Assembly (NCBI RefSeq): GCF_009690625.1
Contig: NZ_CP033878.1
Coordinates: 310,001-374,000 of the forward strand
DNA from: Halorhabdus sp. CBA1104
GTDB lineage: Archaea > Halobacteriota > Halobacteria > Halobacteriales > Haloarculaceae
Direction: 5' to 3'
DNA length: 64,000 bases
A model generated the notes under the pieces. It was given only the letters and a program-made list of their open reading frames with translations, ran no database searches and was not told the DNA's origin. Of the stretch, positions 1 through 10,351 are shown piece after piece. A program made the position numbers and the translations under genes. How positions within the stretch are numbered: the stretch's first letter is position 1; each line of letters opens with the position of its first letter.

Positions 1-141
1 GTCGAATCGATCGCCGACCGGATCATCGATGCTGAATTCGACGACGACGCGGCAAAGGCGGAGTTCCTCGAACGGGAGGCCTTGCCGACGAACCTCTCTG
101 AACATGCCGACGAGCGCTGGCTCGCGGAGGGTGATGACTGA
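1..141 (+). CDS. rpoA1: RNA polymerase subunit A' (C-terminal end, partial)
   Basis: The first 46 codons visible in frame 1 end at TGA 139-141 and are the acidic C-terminal tail of the large catalytic subunit half A'. The identification rests on position rather than on motifs. The stop overlaps the ATG of rpoA2 (ATGA), the invariant arrangement in archaea, where the bacterial beta' equivalent is split in two. The rest of the gene lies upstream of the window. Translational coupling to rpoA2 is expected from the overlap. Confidence 0.85.
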   Translation, partial: VESIADRIIDAEFDDDAAKAEFLEREALPTNLSEHADERWLAEGDD

Positions 142-1382
142 TGAACGGCGAATTCACCGAATACAATCCGTTAGATCGCTTCGAGCACGTCGACACCGAC
201 GTCAGCGCGGTCGTCGAAGACACCGACTTGCCGCGCCGACTCAAGACGCGCGTCTACGAGACCATCGAAGACCGCGAGGGTGTTACCATCGAACAAGCCG
301 ACGATATCGCGAAAGCTGTCGAGTCGCAGTACCTCGACACGCGAGTCGATCCGCTCGACCCCGTTGGGACGGTCTCGGCCCAGTCGATCGGCGAACCCGG
401 CACCCAGATGACGATGAACACGTTCCACTATGCGGGGGTCGCCGAGATCGACGTCACCCAGGGGCTGCCGCGGCTCATCGAGCTAGTCGACGCTCGCAAG
501 GAGCCAGACACGCCGATGATGACAGTTCACCTCGACGAGGAGTACGCGACCGAACGCGAACGCGCCCACGAGGTCGTCTGGAAGATCGAGGCGACACGGA
601 TCCTCGCGCTGGGTGACGTCTCGACGAACGTCGCCGACATGGCCGTCCAGATCGATCTCAACCCCGAGACGCTCAAAGAACGGTGGCCGACTGCCGACAG
701 TGTCGACGAGGTTGCCCAGGAAATCGCCACCACCATCGAGTCCCAACTCGGTGTCGATACGATCCGCAAGGAGACGGTTATCCAGTTCGGTCCGGAAGAA
801 CCCTCCTACCGGGATCTCCTTCAGCTCGTCGAGGAACTGCGGGAGATCGTCTTCAAGGGCATCGAAGAAGTCTCCCGCGTCGTCATTCGGAAAGAGGAAC
901 TCGAAGACGGCAACGAGGAGTTCGTCCTCTACACCGAGGGGTCGGCCTTTGGCGACGTTATCGGTATCGAGGGCGTCGACGCCTCTCGGACGACTTGTAA
1001 CAACATCCACGAGATCTTCAGCAACCTCGGTGTCGAGGCCGCTCGCGAGGCAATCATCGAAGAAACGATGAACACGCTCGAAGAGCAGGGCCTGGACGAC
1101 GTGAACATCCGCCATCTGATGCTCGTGGCAGACATCATGACCAACCGTGGCGTGATCGAGTCGATCGGTCGCCACGGTATCTCCGGTAGTAAAGAGTCTG
1201 TCCTGGCCCGTGCCGCCTTCGAGGTTACCGTCTCACACCTGCTCGATGCGGCCATCCACGGTGAGATCGACGACCTCAACGGCGTCACCGAGAACGTCAT
1301 CGTCGGGAAGCCGATCAAGCTCGGAACCGGTGACGTCGACCTCCGGATGGGCAGTCACACCGGCGGCGGCGCAGCCGACTGA
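141..1382 (+). CDS. rpoA2: DNA-directed RNA polymerase subunit A''
   Basis: A 413-aa protein, full length for haloarchaeal A''. It supplies the C-terminal part of the bacterial beta'-like catalytic subunit, including the end of the bridge helix/trigger loop region. The signature [20 protein letters not shown] lies near residues 75-95, and the conserved end around [18 protein letters not shown] is at about residues 350-365. The start ATG overlaps the rpoA1 stop, and nusA begins 3 nt after its stop, so the three genes form one operon. Only the completeness of A' cannot be judged here. Confidence 0.97.
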   Translation: MNGEFTEYNPLDRFEHVDTDVSAVVEDTDLPRRLKTRVYETIEDREGVTIEQADDIAKAVESQYLDTRVDPLDPVGTVSAQSIGEPGTQMTMNTFHYAGVAEIDVTQGLPRLIELVDARKEPDTPMMTVHLDEEYATERERAHEVVWKIEATRILALGDVSTNVADMAVQIDLNPETLKERWPTADSVDEVAQEIATTIESQLGVDTIRKETVIQFGPEEPSYRDLLQLVEELREIVFKGIEEVSRVVIRKEELEDGNEEFVLYTEGSAFGDVIGIEGVDASRTTCNNIHEIFSNLGVEAAREAIIEETMNTLEEQGLDDVNIRHLMLVADIMTNRGVIESIGRHGISGSKESVLARAAFEVTVSHLLDAAIHGEIDDLNGVTENVIVGKPIKLGTGDVDLRMGSHTGGGAAD

Positions 1383-1385
1383 CGC

Positions 1386-1820
1386 ATGACGATCTCCCTG
1401 TCGGACGAACAGCGTCGTGCGATCGCCATCGCCGAAGACGTTGCGGACGTGACCGTCCGGGACTGTGTCTTCGACGACGAACACGACCACGTGGGTTTCG
1501 TCATCAAAACCGGCGAAATCGGCAAGGCGATCGGCCGTGACGGCGAGACCGTCGATCGTCTCGAGCAGCGACTCGGCCAGGACGTCACGCTCGTCGAAGA
1601 TGCCGACAGGCCAGCAGCGTTTCTCGCAAATGCGTTTGCGCCGGCAGCCATCGAGGCTGTCACGATCGAAGACGACGAGGATGGGCGCCTCGCCAGCGTC
1701 GACGTCGATGACCGTGATATCGGTATCGCGATCGGAGCGGACGGCCGGAAGATCGAACTCGTCCGGGAACTCGCTGCCCGTCACTTCGACTTCGACGAGA
1801 TCGAATTGACCGAAGCGTAA
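1386..1820 (+). CDS. nusA: NusA-like transcription elongation factor (tandem KH domains)
   Basis: A 144-aa archaeal NusA homologue. It lacks the bacterial N-terminal and S1 domains and consists of two KH RNA-binding modules. The KH loops are visible as VGFVIKTGEIGKAIGRDGET (about residues 37-56) and IGIAIGADGRKIELV (about 112-126). It lies 3 nt downstream of rpoA2 in the usual archaeal order. In most haloarchaea rpsL follows directly, but here 3.9 kb intervenes. It probably binds RNA during transcription or termination; its role in archaea is less well defined than in bacteria. Confidence 0.95.
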   Translation: MTISLSDEQRRAIAIAEDVADVTVRDCVFDDEHDHVGFVIKTGEIGKAIGRDGETVDRLEQRLGQDVTLVEDADRPAAFLANAFAPAAIEAVTIEDDEDGRLASVDVDDRDIGIAIGADGRKIELVRELAARHFDFDEIELTEA

Positions 1821-1931
1821 TCGGACGCGGCAGACGGACTGGCAACTCGGTTCTTGGGCGAACGCCATCGAGGCCCCACAGTCGAAACCGATGCACGCTT
1901 TGTTCGTGGCATCAATCGGCACGTACGAGCG

Positions 1932-3092
1932 ATGACAGCGGAGTTCACAGATAGATCCCTGGCCGAGCACCAGCGCGTCTTCGAGAAGATTTGGTCTCAA
2001 AACCCCGGGCGACAGAACTGGAGTTCCTCCTCGTGGTGGTTCTTCTTGCTGTTCCCCGAAGGCGAGGCGGGGTACGGCCCCCGACAGCTGATGTTCTCGG
2101 TTGCTGCCTGTGTGGGTGACCAGTGTCGCGTCAACGACCTCCCGGCCCCAGGGATGGACGCTGACCGCCCCGTCTCCGACGGCGTCGACAGATTCAACGC
2201 TTCCACTGTCGGGTGGGCTGGCGACGACGAACAGGTCCACGATCACGTTGTCACGCAGCCAGCCGAAGCCGTACTCTCAGCAGACGACCAGCGTCTCGAA
2301 GCTTGGCGGGAACGTGCAGACGGGGCCAGACGTGGGAGTGAGGTGGCTGCACTCTCAGAGCATCCGATCGGCCTGGAAGCGACGGTTGTCGGCGACGACG
2401 TCGAAGCGGAGTTCGAGGCTCGGGCCGCCCTCGACTCGAAGATGACGGCTCCCCACCAGTCCGTGAACATCGACACGTCGCTGGGTGGCATCGAAGTTGT
2501 CGCGTTGCGCCAGCTCGACTTCGAGGGAACCTTCGATCTCCCCGACGGCAAAGAGACGCTGTCCGGGTCGTGTTACTTCCAGCGCGTCTGTTTCGATCTG
2601 CCCCTGTTCCCCTGGAAGTGGGTCTGGGCGATCTTCCCGGATGGGACCTCCTTCTCGGTGATGGTTCCGTTCGTCGGCCCACAGCTGTTCCGACGGGGGT
2701 ACACATTCTTCTCTTCGAACAGTCTCGAACGACTGACGATCCCGCTCAGACAGTCGGGGTTCTGGCACTGGGGCGATGGCAGTGGTCACGTCGAGTTCGA
2801 CCGCGCCACTGTCGAGCCACTCCTTGACACCGGCGAGCATCCGGACTTCGATGTCCGTGTCGAGAACGACGACGGCGATTACGTTCGCTTCGTCGCCCGG
2901 ACCTACGGCCACGCACGCAACTGGCTCGAACGTGAGCGACTGGGTGGCCGGACGTCCTCTCACTGGAGTTACAACGAGTACATGTTCCGCATGGCCGGCC
3001 TCGCCGGCAACGTCGAGGGCACGAATCTCGCCGACGCCTCACTCGGAACTGGCTTTGGCACCCTGGAGTACAGTACCGGCCTGGGGCTGTGA
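1932..3092 (+). CDS. Conserved haloarchaeal protein, CrtC/AttH lipocalin-like
   Basis: A 386-aa protein without signal peptide or membrane segments. The ATG at 1932 is preferred because the upstream in-frame extension is poorly protein-like. It is rich in aromatic residues. An N-terminal SSWWFFLLFPEG stretch (about residues 33-44) followed by alternating beta-strand-like segments, and a second block with YCFQ-like and WKWVWAIFPDG motifs (about 190-225), recall the two-lobed lipocalin fold of the CrtC/AttH/Svf1 superfamily. This is a weak, pattern-based suggestion. It sits 111 nt after nusA and converges with the chemoreceptor gene downstream. Function unknown. Confidence 0.6.
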   Translation: MTAEFTDRSLAEHQRVFEKIWSQNPGRQNWSSSSWWFFLLFPEGEAGYGPRQLMFSVAACVGDQCRVNDLPAPGMDADRPVSDGVDRFNASTVGWAGDDEQVHDHVVTQPAEAVLSADDQRLEAWRERADGARRGSEVAALSEHPIGLEATVVGDDVEAEFEARAALDSKMTAPHQSVNIDTSLGGIEVVALRQLDFEGTFDLPDGKETLSGSCYFQRVCFDLPLFPWKWVWAIFPDGTSFSVMVPFVGPQLFRRGYTFFSSNSLERLTIPLRQSGFWHWGDGSGHVEFDRATVEPLLDTGEHPDFDVRVENDDGDYVRFVARTYGHARNWLERERLGGRTSSHWSYNEYMFRMAGLAGNVEGTNLADASLGTGFGTLEYSTGLGL

Positions 3093-3113
3093 CCCTTTCA
3101 GGTCACTCCCTCC

Positions 3114-5552
3114 TCACTCCTGGCTGCCACCGTCGGCTGCGGTGTCCTGTGTCTCGGATGTCTCGGGTCCGGACTCGGGACCAGACGCCTCGAGGGTGAA
3201 CTGTTCGACCGCATCGCGCAGGCCACTCGAACGGTCGGCCAGGGCCTGGATCTGTTCGCTGACTTCCGTGATCGAAGCGGTCTGCTCTTCGGCGGCCGCC
3301 GAGACCGACTCGGCCTCTTGGGCAGTCTGTTCGCTGATCGAACCTACGTCGTCCATCATTGCGACGACCTGCTCCGTGGAATCGGCCTGGTCGTCGGTGG
3401 CATCGTTGATCGACTGGACGCCCGTATCGGCGTCCTCGACCTGTTCGACGAGCTGTTCGAGAAGCTGGACGGCATCTTCGACGGCGTCGATCCCGTCGGT
3501 GACGCTCTCGCCCATCTCGTGCATGTCACCGACGACGTGGTCGGTCGTCTCTTGGACTTCTTGGATCCGTTGCTCGATGTCCTGGGTCGCCTCGGCTGTC
3601 TCCTGGGCCAGCCCCTTGATCTCGTCGGCGACGACGGCAAAGCCCTCGCCAGCCTCGCCGGCCCGGGCGGCCTCGATCGAGGCGTTCAGCGCCAGCATGT
3701 TCGTCTGGTCGGCGATGTCGTCGATCAAGCCGGCGATCTCGCCGATCTCTTCCATGGCGCTTTCGAGGCGTTCGACCTCTGTGATCGTCGTCTCGGCCTG
3801 GGACTCGACGGCGTCCATCTCTCCGAGGGCGTCCGACCCGAGTTCGCTTGCCGTTTCACCGAGGTCGGCTGCCTGTCGGGACTTCTGTGCGACTCCCTCT
3901 GCCGAGGAGGCGACCTCCTCGATCGCGGCGCTGAGATCGGTCAGCTCGTCGGTGGCGTCTTGGACGGTTTCGTCCTGGCGATCTGCCCCCTCGGCGATGT
4001 CTTGGACCGATTCGCTGACGTCCTCGCTGACCCGGCGTACTTCGCTGGCGCTCGCAGCGACGTCTTCCGCTGACGCGTCGACGTCCTCCGCGAAGGCACG
4101 CACCTCCTGTAGCGTCTGTTCGAGTTCCATCAGCATCTCGTTGGCTGCGACGGCGATCGCACGCATCGCGTCGTCGTCGACGTCCTCGTCGAGCCGCTGG
4201 GTAAGATCGCCGTCGGCTGCCTCGGCCATGACCGTGCTGAACTCGTCGGCCTGTTGTTGTAGCGATTCGGCCATGGCTTGGGCCTCTTGTTTCGAGGCCT
4301 GGGCTTGCTCTCTGGCGGATTCGATCTCTTCGATTGACGCTTGGAGGTCCTCTTGCATCGTTTCGAGCGATGCCCCGAGTTCTCCCGGGACTCGCTCGTC
4401 GAGCGCCGGATCGTCGAAATCCTGGCGTGCCAGAGCGTCAGCCTGCGATGCGACCGTCCGTAGATAGTTCGTCGTCTCCCGAAATGCGTCTCTGACTTGT
4501 CCGATTTCGTCGATCCGTCCTTCGTCTTGGACGGCAATGTCCAGGTCTCCCTCGGCGATCGCGGACGCCTGCTCGCCGACGGTCGCAATACGCGGAATGA
4601 CGTCTCGGCCGACGTAGACGGCGAGGACGACTAAGCCGAGGAGTGCCGCTCCAATGAGGCCAATGAGGTGTGTCTGGACCGTATTTTTCAGCGCGTACGC
4701 GTTCGCGGTTGGGACGCTCTTGACCACGACCCAATCGGTGCCGTTGACCGGCGCGTAGGCGACCAATTCATCGCCCCGATTCAAGATACCACTCGTATTA
4801 GCGCCCCGCTGTAACGCCGTCGCGTTGGCACCGCCCGGATACTGGTCGAAGACCTGACTCTCGTTTGAGGGGATCATCACCGATCCCGACGTCGAGACAA
4901 CTTCTGTGGTTCCGCCTTCGATGACGTTCTGGAACTGTTGGCTCCGGGCGTCGAGATCGTAGGCCATAACCACTCCGTGCGTGAAGCTTTGTGTCGGGCT
5001 GGAAAACGCGAGCAGCGAGCGATTGTCGACCGTGTACACCTCTTTGGTGCCTGCGGTATCACGATCGAGCCCCAATAGCCCATCCCCGCTCGATGTCGTC
5101 CCCCACCGCAGGTTTTGGGATTCAAGCGACGTATTTTCGAGTCCGTCGACGCTGCTGTCGCGGATCAGTCGCTTTGGAACATTGACGTAGTGCACTGCGA
5201 CGAGACTCTCCCCGCCGTTCAGTTTTGCGCGTTGGAGGGCGATGTTTACCATCCCCGAATCCGAGTCTCCGGACGCGATCGCCGGGTCTTTCGACAGTGA
5301 GTCCGCTGCTTCCTGTTTCTGTTCGAGCCACTGTTGGACGTTGTCGGCTGTCCGCTCGGTGGCCGCCTGCAACTGATCGTTCCGGTTTTCGGTAAGCTCT
5401 GCCGAGACCGTTTGTTGGGTAAAGATCCCGATCCCTAGGACGACCAGGCCAACGACTACCACCACGAGCAAGAACTTTCGAAGGTACCGTCGTCTGATCG
5501 TATCCGGTAACAACTGTTCAAACCGTGCCAGCAGTCCCGAGGCGTCACTCAT
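3114..5552 (-). CDS. Membrane chemoreceptor (Htr-type methyl-accepting transducer)
   Basis: An 812-aa transducer starting at MSDASGLL (an ATG 15 nt upstream is possible). TM1 spans about residues 26-46. An extracellular sensor of about 240 aa with a double-Cache look follows, then TM2 at about 295-318, HAMP, and a long cytoplasmic coiled coil rich in Ala, Glu and Gln. The signalling hairpin tip reads [20 protein letters not shown], the hallmark of MCP signalling domains that contact CheA/CheW. Methylation-type Glu/Gln pairs flank it. The ligand is unknown. The gene is isolated from che genes and sits, unusually, inside the nusA-rpsL interval on the opposite strand. Confidence 0.93.
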   Translation of the reverse strand: MSDASGLLARFEQLLPDTIRRRYLRKFLLVVVVVGLVVLGIGIFTQQTVSAELTENRNDQLQAATERTADNVQQWLEQKQEAADSLSKDPAIASGDSDSGMVNIALQRAKLNGGESLVAVHYVNVPKRLIRDSSVDGLENTSLESQNLRWGTTSSGDGLLGLDRDTAGTKEVYTVDNRSLLAFSSPTQSFTHGVVMAYDLDARSQQFQNVIEGGTTEVVSTSGSVMIPSNESQVFDQYPGGANATALQRGANTSGILNRGDELVAYAPVNGTDWVVVKSVPTANAYALKNTVQTHLIGLIGAALLGLVVLAVYVGRDVIPRIATVGEQASAIAEGDLDIAVQDEGRIDEIGQVRDAFRETTNYLRTVASQADALARQDFDDPALDERVPGELGASLETMQEDLQASIEEIESAREQAQASKQEAQAMAESLQQQADEFSTVMAEAADGDLTQRLDEDVDDDAMRAIAVAANEMLMELEQTLQEVRAFAEDVDASAEDVAASASEVRRVSEDVSESVQDIAEGADRQDETVQDATDELTDLSAAIEEVASSAEGVAQKSRQAADLGETASELGSDALGEMDAVESQAETTITEVERLESAMEEIGEIAGLIDDIADQTNMLALNASIEAARAGEAGEGFAVVADEIKGLAQETAEATQDIEQRIQEVQETTDHVVGDMHEMGESVTDGIDAVEDAVQLLEQLVEQVEDADTGVQSINDATDDQADSTEQVVAMMDDVGSISEQTAQEAESVSAAAEEQTASITEVSEQIQALADRSSGLRDAVEQFTLEASGPESGPETSETQDTAADGGSQE

Positions 5553-5689
5553 ATGAGGAATCTGCAATTCTGTTCGGGAACTGCTTGCCTAAACATTACG
5601 CCAGCAGTATCAATCGAGATAATTACGCCCTACGGGCAGGCCATCCAGTCGTCGACGTGGCCGGCTGGTAACTCCAGGTTCGAAAGAAG

Positions 5690-5702
5690 ACGCTTAAGTA
5701 GC
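5690..5702 (+). promoter_or_regulatory. Probable TATA element of rpsL
   Basis: CTTAAGTA at 5693-5700 lies about 26-33 nt before the rpsL ATG (5726), the spacing expected for a near-leaderless haloarchaeal transcript. It implies that rpsL-rpsG have their own promoter here, which they would need since the usual upstream nusA is 3.9 kb away. Confidence 0.5.
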
Positions 5703-5725
5703 TTCACGGGGTACTTGCGGTCACT

Positions 5726-6154
5726 ATGGCAAACGGCAAGTACGCCGCACGCAAACTCAAGAAGGACCGCCAGCAACACCGGTGGTCCGACTCCGACTAC
5801 GCTCGCCGCGAACGCGGGCTCGGAGCCAAGTCCGATCCGCTCGAAGGAGCACCGCAGGGTCGCGGGATCGTCCTAGAGAAAGTCGGTATCGAGGCCAAAC
5901 AGCCCAACTCTGCGATCCGAAAGTGTGTTCGGGTCCAGCTCATCAAGAACGGCAAACAGGTCACGGCCTTCTGTCCTGGTGACGGCGCTATCTCGTTCAT
6001 CGACGAACACGACGAGGTCACCATCGCCGGCATCGGCGGTGCAAAGGGTCGTGCGATGGGCGACCTCTCCGGAGTCAACTACAAGGTCGAGAAAGTCAAC
6101 GGCGTCTCGATGATCGAACTGGTTCGCGGTAACGCCGAGAAACCGGTGCGATAA
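5726..6154 (+). CDS. rpsL: 30S ribosomal protein S12 (uS12)
   Basis: A 142-aa archaeal/eukaryotic-type uS12 of the decoding centre. The universally conserved loop [20 protein letters not shown] (about residues 54-73) and the [14 protein letters not shown] region are intact. Length and sequence are standard for haloarchaea. It is followed after 2 nt by rpsG, forming the str operon core. EF-2 (fusA) does not follow in this window. Confidence 0.98.
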   Translation: MANGKYAARKLKKDRQQHRWSDSDYARRERGLGAKSDPLEGAPQGRGIVLEKVGIEAKQPNSAIRKCVRVQLIKNGKQVTAFCPGDGAISFIDEHDEVTIAGIGGAKGRAMGDLSGVNYKVEKVNGVSMIELVRGNAEKPVR

Positions 6155-6156
6155 CC

Positions 6157-6759
6157 ATGAGTGCCGAGACTGATTCCGATTCCGAGGACGCCGAAAGCAC
6201 GACTGGTGCGAAGCTGTTCGGTCGTTGGGCCACCGACGAGATCGAGTTCCAGGATCCGTCGACCGAACGGTACATCACGATTACGCCGATCGCCCACACG
6301 ATGGGCCGTCACGCCACCAAGCAGTTCCAGAAGTCCGAGATCTCGATCGTCGAACGGTTGATCAACCGTCTCATGCAGACCGACGAGAACACGGGCAAGA
6401 AACAGCAGACGACTCGGATGGTCCGTGAGGCCTTCGAGATCGTTCACGAGCGAACTGACGAGAACCCGATCCAGATCCTCGTCGGTGCGATCGAGCACAG
6501 TGCGCCACGCGAAGAGACGGTCCGCCTGAAATACGGTGGCATCTCGGTGCCCAAAGCTGTCGACATCTCCCCGCAGCGTCGGGTCGACCAGGCACTGAAG
6601 TTCCTCGCTGAAGGCGTCTACAACGACTCCTTCAAGACGCCGACCGATGCCGAAGAAGCCCTCGCCCAGCAACTCGTGGGCGCTGCCGACAACGATGTCG
6701 GGACCTACGCCGTCAACCAGAAAGAAGAGAAAGAGCGCGTCGCGGCAGCAGCTCGGTAA
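6157..6759 (+). CDS. rpsG: 30S ribosomal protein S7 (uS7)
   Basis: A 200-aa archaeal uS7 with an acidic N-terminal extension typical of halophiles. It nucleates assembly of the 30S head. The recognisable block KQQTTRMVREAFEIVHERTD (about residues 80-100) and the C-terminal LAQQLVGAADND region are present. It is coupled to rpsL (2-nt gap). After its stop comes a T-rich stretch (cgttttctcg, about 6769-6778) that could terminate transcription. The next gene, rpl15e, is convergent. Confidence 0.98.
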   Translation: MSAETDSDSEDAESTTGAKLFGRWATDEIEFQDPSTERYITITPIAHTMGRHATKQFQKSEISIVERLINRLMQTDENTGKKQQTTRMVREAFEIVHERTDENPIQILVGAIEHSAPREETVRLKYGGISVPKAVDISPQRRVDQALKFLAEGVYNDSFKTPTDAEEALAQQLVGAADNDVGTYAVNQKEEKERVAAAAR

Positions 6760-6873
6760 TCTCTCTCGTTTTCTCGATCGTTGCTTTGGTCGCTTCGATT
6801 TCGCTCCTGTCCAGTCTCAACTCCCAGAATAGCCTCTGGACGTATGTCGAACCGAAAGAGAATCGTCGCGTCG

Positions 6874-7464
6874 CTACTTCGCGCGACCGCTGTCGCCGCG
6901 ATTGCTGGGACGTGTGTGTTCGGCGCCTTTTCCGCGAACGTTCAGGCCCCGGTTGCGCTGTCCGGCGCTCGTGAGGCCGCGCAGCGCACGGTCGGCCTGT
7001 GAGTCGTCACAGATCCAGTTGAGATCGTCGTCGTTTTCGATCGCCGGATGATCGGGATCGACGAGAATCGCTTCGAACCACTTCTGGCTGCCGTCCTCGC
7101 CGACCCAGTAGGAATTGAGGACGCGCAGGTTGCGATACTTCTTGGTCGCGCGTTCTTCGGCCACGCGCTGGAGGTTCTTCCGGCGGGTGATCCGCGTGAC
7201 GCCTTGTCGCTTCGAGCGCCGACCCGCTTTGTGTCGCTGTTTGCGCGCACTGCCTTTCCGGACACTGATCCGTGCCACGACGATCCCCTGTTTTGCTTTG
7301 TACCCGAGCGAGCGTGCCCGGTCGAGTCGCGTCGGTCGCTCGACGCGTTCGATGGCGCCTTGCTCGCGCCACTCTTGCATGCGTTGCCACTGGAGTTCGG
7401 CCAGCTTGCCGTCGTCCGGATCTTTCCAGGCGTCTCGGATGTGTGAATAGAAGCTTCGTGCCAT
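6874..7464 (-). CDS. rpl15e: 50S ribosomal protein L15e (eL15)
   Basis: A 196-aa archaeal/eukaryotic ribosomal protein starting at MARSFYSHIRDAWKDPDD. The core GYKAKQGIVVARISVRKG and the basic RRSKRQGVTRITRRKN segment, plus LRVLNSYWVGEDGSQKWFE, are diagnostic of eL15, which binds 23S rRNA. An upstream in-frame ATG would add 15 residues with no family support, so it was not used. It is monocistronic and converges with rpsG. Confidence 0.97.
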   Translation of the reverse strand: MARSFYSHIRDAWKDPDDGKLAELQWQRMQEWREQGAIERVERPTRLDRARSLGYKAKQGIVVARISVRKGSARKQRHKAGRRSKRQGVTRITRRKNLQRVAEERATKKYRNLRVLNSYWVGEDGSQKWFEAILVDPDHPAIENDDDLNWICDDSQADRALRGLTSAGQRNRGLNVRGKGAEHTRPSNRGDSGRAK

Positions 7465-7580
7465 GTTTTCACCGCGGGCGTTGGATGGTTCAGCCGGCCG
7501 TCCGGCCACATTCCGACCTGTCGAACAGGTGCCCGCTGGCTGCCCGCAGACCAGCGAGTTGCCGATTGTACCCTCGTTGG

Positions 7581-7611
7581 GCGCTTAAGCGCTTCGAACT
7601 CTTCTCGAAGC
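7581..7611. promoter_or_regulatory. Adjacent palindromes in the rpl15e/GT2 divergent region
   Basis: GCGCTTAAGCGC (7581-7592) is a perfect 12-bp palindrome with a TATA-like TTAA centre. It runs directly into an inverted repeat GCTTCGA (7591-7597) / TCGAAGC (7605-7611). The pair lies in the 189-bp gap between two divergent genes and could be a bidirectional promoter or operator. No regulator is identifiable. Confidence 0.35.
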
Positions 7612-7653
7612 CCATACCCGCAGGCTCAAGTCTGGGGTGACCTGAACGTGCCC

Positions 7654-8277
7654 ATGGACGACTCGGTCACTGTCGTCGTTCCGACTCGCGACGAAGCCGA
7701 TCGCATCGGGGGAATCGTCGCAACGCTCGTCGCGACGTACGACGTACTCGTTGTCGACGACGGCTCCGACGACGCGACGGCTGCTGCCGCCGAGGCGGCC
7801 GGCGCGAGTGTCGTCTCTCACGACGTTCCACAGGGTCGTGCTGAAGCACTCCGGACGGGGTTCGACCAGGCCACAGGTGATATCATTGCACTGTTTGAAC
7901 CGAGCGGCGCGTACGATCCCGGAGAGGTCGACGACGTTGTTGCCCCGATTGTTGCTGGCGAGGCGGATATCGTCTTCGGGACCCGGCCGGCACTCGATCG
8001 TCTTTCGGAGTGGACGTTGAACAAGCTAGTCACTCGAACGACTGGTGTCCCGGATCCGTCGACCGACGTGTGGGCGATCAGGGCTTTGGCACTTCCTCAT
8101 ATCTCCGTCGGCCCTGCCTGTGACTGTGGTGTTGTCGCTCTCGCGGCGACGGCTGCCGACCTCCGAATCGAGGCCGTGGGTATCTCCTCCCAAGAGCTGA
8201 CCGGACCACGCGATCTCGCGTGGTATCACTTTCGCCAGCTTGGGGCTGTTTTTCGCCATCTCATCGTCGGTCGGTAA
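7654..8277 (+). CDS. Small family 2 glycosyltransferase-like protein
   Basis: A 207-aa GT2-fold protein. The N-terminal VTVVVPTRDEADRI and VLVVDDGSDDAT motifs form the nucleotide-sugar-binding Rossmann half (residues 4-45), as in dolichyl-phosphate sugar synthases. It lacks C-terminal membrane helices. The position of the usual metal-binding DxD (normally like DADxQHxPE) here reads LFEPSGAYDPGE, so the key aspartates are missing and activity is uncertain. ATG 7654 is chosen over GTG 7648. A hairpin terminator follows at 8359. Confidence 0.8.
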   Translation: MDDSVTVVVPTRDEADRIGGIVATLVATYDVLVVDDGSDDATAAAAEAAGASVVSHDVPQGRAEALRTGFDQATGDIIALFEPSGAYDPGEVDDVVAPIVAGEADIVFGTRPALDRLSEWTLNKLVTRTTGVPDPSTDVWAIRALALPHISVGPACDCGVVALAATAADLRIEAVGISSQELTGPRDLAWYHFRQLGAVFRHLIVGR

Positions 8278-8358
8278 TGTCGCCGTCCCCGTCGATACGT
8301 TCTGTTGCTGTTCGTCATTTCCTATAGCGATAACTGGTTTATGAGGGTCGTTCGCAAT

Positions 8359-8376
8359 CCGGCTATGCCGGGTTTT
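8359..8376 (+). terminator. Hairpin plus T-run after the GT2 gene
   Basis: CCGGC-tat-GCCGG (8359-8371) followed by GTTTT, between the convergent ends of the GT2 gene and the RIO2 gene. It could end transcription of the plus-strand gene. Confidence 0.45.
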
Positions 8377-8395
8377 CACTGGGCAGAGCGGCGCC

Positions 8396-9295
8396 TTAGG
8401 CCGTTACCGACTCGAACGTCCCACTTTCGATCGCATGCGCGCACGCTGACGGATCGATATCATCGGTCTGGCTGGGGTATTTCCGCTCGAAGTACCCGAT
8501 AATGTTTTCGACGTCACGTTGCAGTAACTCCGCGGCGTTCTCGTGGTCGGTTTCGACCGCTTGTGGCCAATCGAAGATCGTCACGCCGTCCTCGCCGACG
8601 AAGACGTTGTATTCACTCATGTCGGCGTGGACGTAGCCGCCTTCGTAGGCACTGGCCATTTCCTGAAGAATGAGGTCCAAGACGGGCCGAACTTGCCCGG
8701 GTTCGAGTTTGGTCCGGGAGAGTTCGACGCCGTCCATCCGCTCCATGACGATCGCGTGACGGTTGTGATCGACCGGTCTCGGGACGTTGACCCCTGGGTA
8801 CAGCTCCTCCAATGCGCCATACTCGCGTTCGGCTGCCTTTCGAGCGGTGTACAGCCAGGAGACGTGCTCACGGTCGGCGGTGTACTCCCGTTCACGCATC
8901 ACTTCCCGGAAATTCGTGTATCCCTCCCGGTGGTACTTCAACGCCAGCGGCTTGTACGACTGGACTTCGTAAACGTCACTTTCCTTGCCGACGCCCAGGC
9001 TCGAACCGACACCCTCGATCGTTTCGCGCTCGGCGAAGGTGTGCAACGCCAGTGCGTCGTACCCTTCGAAAGTGAGTCGGAACCCCGTATACTGGATCGT
9101 CTTCCGTTCGATCAGGTCGCGATCTTCACACCGGTCCAGCCGGTAGTCGGCGTCCTCTGTGGTTAGCCGCGAAAACTCCGGCAGCTTTTCGCGGGCGACC
9201 CACTCCGAGAAGCGCATTCCCTGCTCGATCCCAGAGAGGAGATGGAAATCCTCGGGTTCTAGCTCCGCGAGGTGAGGCGCGACGTTCGAGACCAT
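8396..9295 (-). CDS. rio2: RIO2-type serine/threonine protein kinase
   Basis: A 299-aa atypical kinase of the RIO2 family, involved in small-subunit ribosome maturation in archaea and eukaryotes. An N-terminal winged helix (about residues 1-85, starting [19 protein letters not shown]) precedes the kinase domain. That domain has the nucleotide loop [25 protein letters not shown] (catalytic Lys), the catalytic loop [13 protein letters not shown] and the metal-binding IFDWPQAV. The start at 9295 matches the family N-terminus; ATG 9298 is one codon longer. It is divergent from nfo. Confidence 0.95.
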   Translation of the reverse strand: MVSNVAPHLAELEPEDFHLLSGIEQGMRFSEWVAREKLPEFSRLTTEDADYRLDRCEDRDLIERKTIQYTGFRLTFEGYDALALHTFAERETIEGVGSSLGVGKESDVYEVQSYKPLALKYHREGYTNFREVMREREYTADREHVSWLYTARKAAEREYGALEELYPGVNVPRPVDHNRHAIVMERMDGVELSRTKLEPGQVRPVLDLILQEMASAYEGGYVHADMSEYNVFVGEDGVTIFDWPQAVETDHENAAELLQRDVENIIGYFERKYPSQTDDIDPSACAHAIESGTFESVTA

Positions 9296-9457
9296 CATCC
9301 CTTGGTAGGAGTTTGTCGGGCAAAAGCCCGACGTGTCGGGGTGGGAACCAGCGACGTAAACCAAATAAAGCTATATACAATCTCGACCACCGAGGGCTGT
9401 GTCGGTCCGGTTGTCACCTTCGAAGCGACTTTGAGCGCGCCGGTTAGATTCTCTGCT

Positions 9458-10291
9458 ATGCGAATCGGTGCACACACCTCGATCGCCGGCGGCGTCTCGA
9501 ACGCCCTCGAGGAACAACTGGAGTACGACGGCAACTGTGGACAGATTTTCTCACACTCCCCGCAGGTCTGGCAGGACCCATCTTTCGAGGACGCGGAAGC
9601 AACGACGTTCCGTGAGCATTCCGCGGACGCGGATGTCGGACCCTGGGTCATCCACTCGTCGTATCTCGTCAACCTCTGTACGCCAAAGGACGACCTCCGG
9701 GCGAAGTCGATCGACAGTCTCCAACAGGAAGTCGAGGCCGCCGCGAAACTCGATATCCAGTACGTGAACGTCCACCTCGGGGCCCACACCGGTGCTGGTG
9801 TCGGTACCGGGCTGGACAACGCCGCGAGCGCGCTCGATGAACTCGACGTGCCCGCGGACGTGACGGTATTAATCGAATCCGACGCCGGCAGCGGGACCAA
9901 ACTCGGGGGCGAGTTCGAACACCTGGCGACGGTCCTCGATCGAAGTGACCAGGAGCTTGGCATCTGCCTGGATACGGCTCATATGTTCGCCGCGGGCTAT
10001 GACCTATCGACCACCGAGGCGGTCGAGGAGACAGTCAGCGAATTCGATGAGGTCGTCGGCTTGGATGCTCTGGAGTGTATCCATCTCAACGACTCGAAAC
10101 ACGCCTGTGGGACGAACAAAGACGAACACGCCCACCTAGGTGAAGGCGAGATCGGCGAGGAGGGTATTCGATCGATCGTCTCTCATCCCGACCTCCGGGA
10201 CCTGCCGTTCGTTCTCGAGACCCCAACTGAGGACGGACGCGGCTTCGCCTGGAACGTAAAGCGCGCCCGGGAACTGCGCCAGGACGCCTAA
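9458..10291 (+). CDS. nfo: Endonuclease IV (AP endonuclease)
   Basis: A 277-aa TIM-barrel DNA repair enzyme that cuts 5' of abasic sites with three zinc ions. The metal ligands are visible in [35 protein letters not shown] and [20 protein letters not shown]. Length is standard. The start [12 protein letters not shown] is the usual N-terminus; longer in-frame extensions are rejected. A plausible TATA (agctatatac, about 9368-9377) lies 80 nt upstream. Confidence 0.97.
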   Translation: MRIGAHTSIAGGVSNALEEQLEYDGNCGQIFSHSPQVWQDPSFEDAEATTFREHSADADVGPWVIHSSYLVNLCTPKDDLRAKSIDSLQQEVEAAAKLDIQYVNVHLGAHTGAGVGTGLDNAASALDELDVPADVTVLIESDAGSGTKLGGEFEHLATVLDRSDQELGICLDTAHMFAAGYDLSTTEAVEETVSEFDEVVGLDALECIHLNDSKHACGTNKDEHAHLGEGEIGEEGIRSIVSHPDLRDLPFVLETPTEDGRGFAWNVKRARELRQDA

Positions 10292-10351
10292 CCGTTCGCA
10301 TAGACAGTCGCTGATCGACTCGCTTTTCACCGGAGATAGTCAGGGTGACGT

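Noticed and set aside
6844-7002. Short plus-strand ORF with a signal-peptide-like hydrophobic stretch
   Set aside because: It runs into the 3' end of rpl15e in antisense and has no ribosome site or family likeness.
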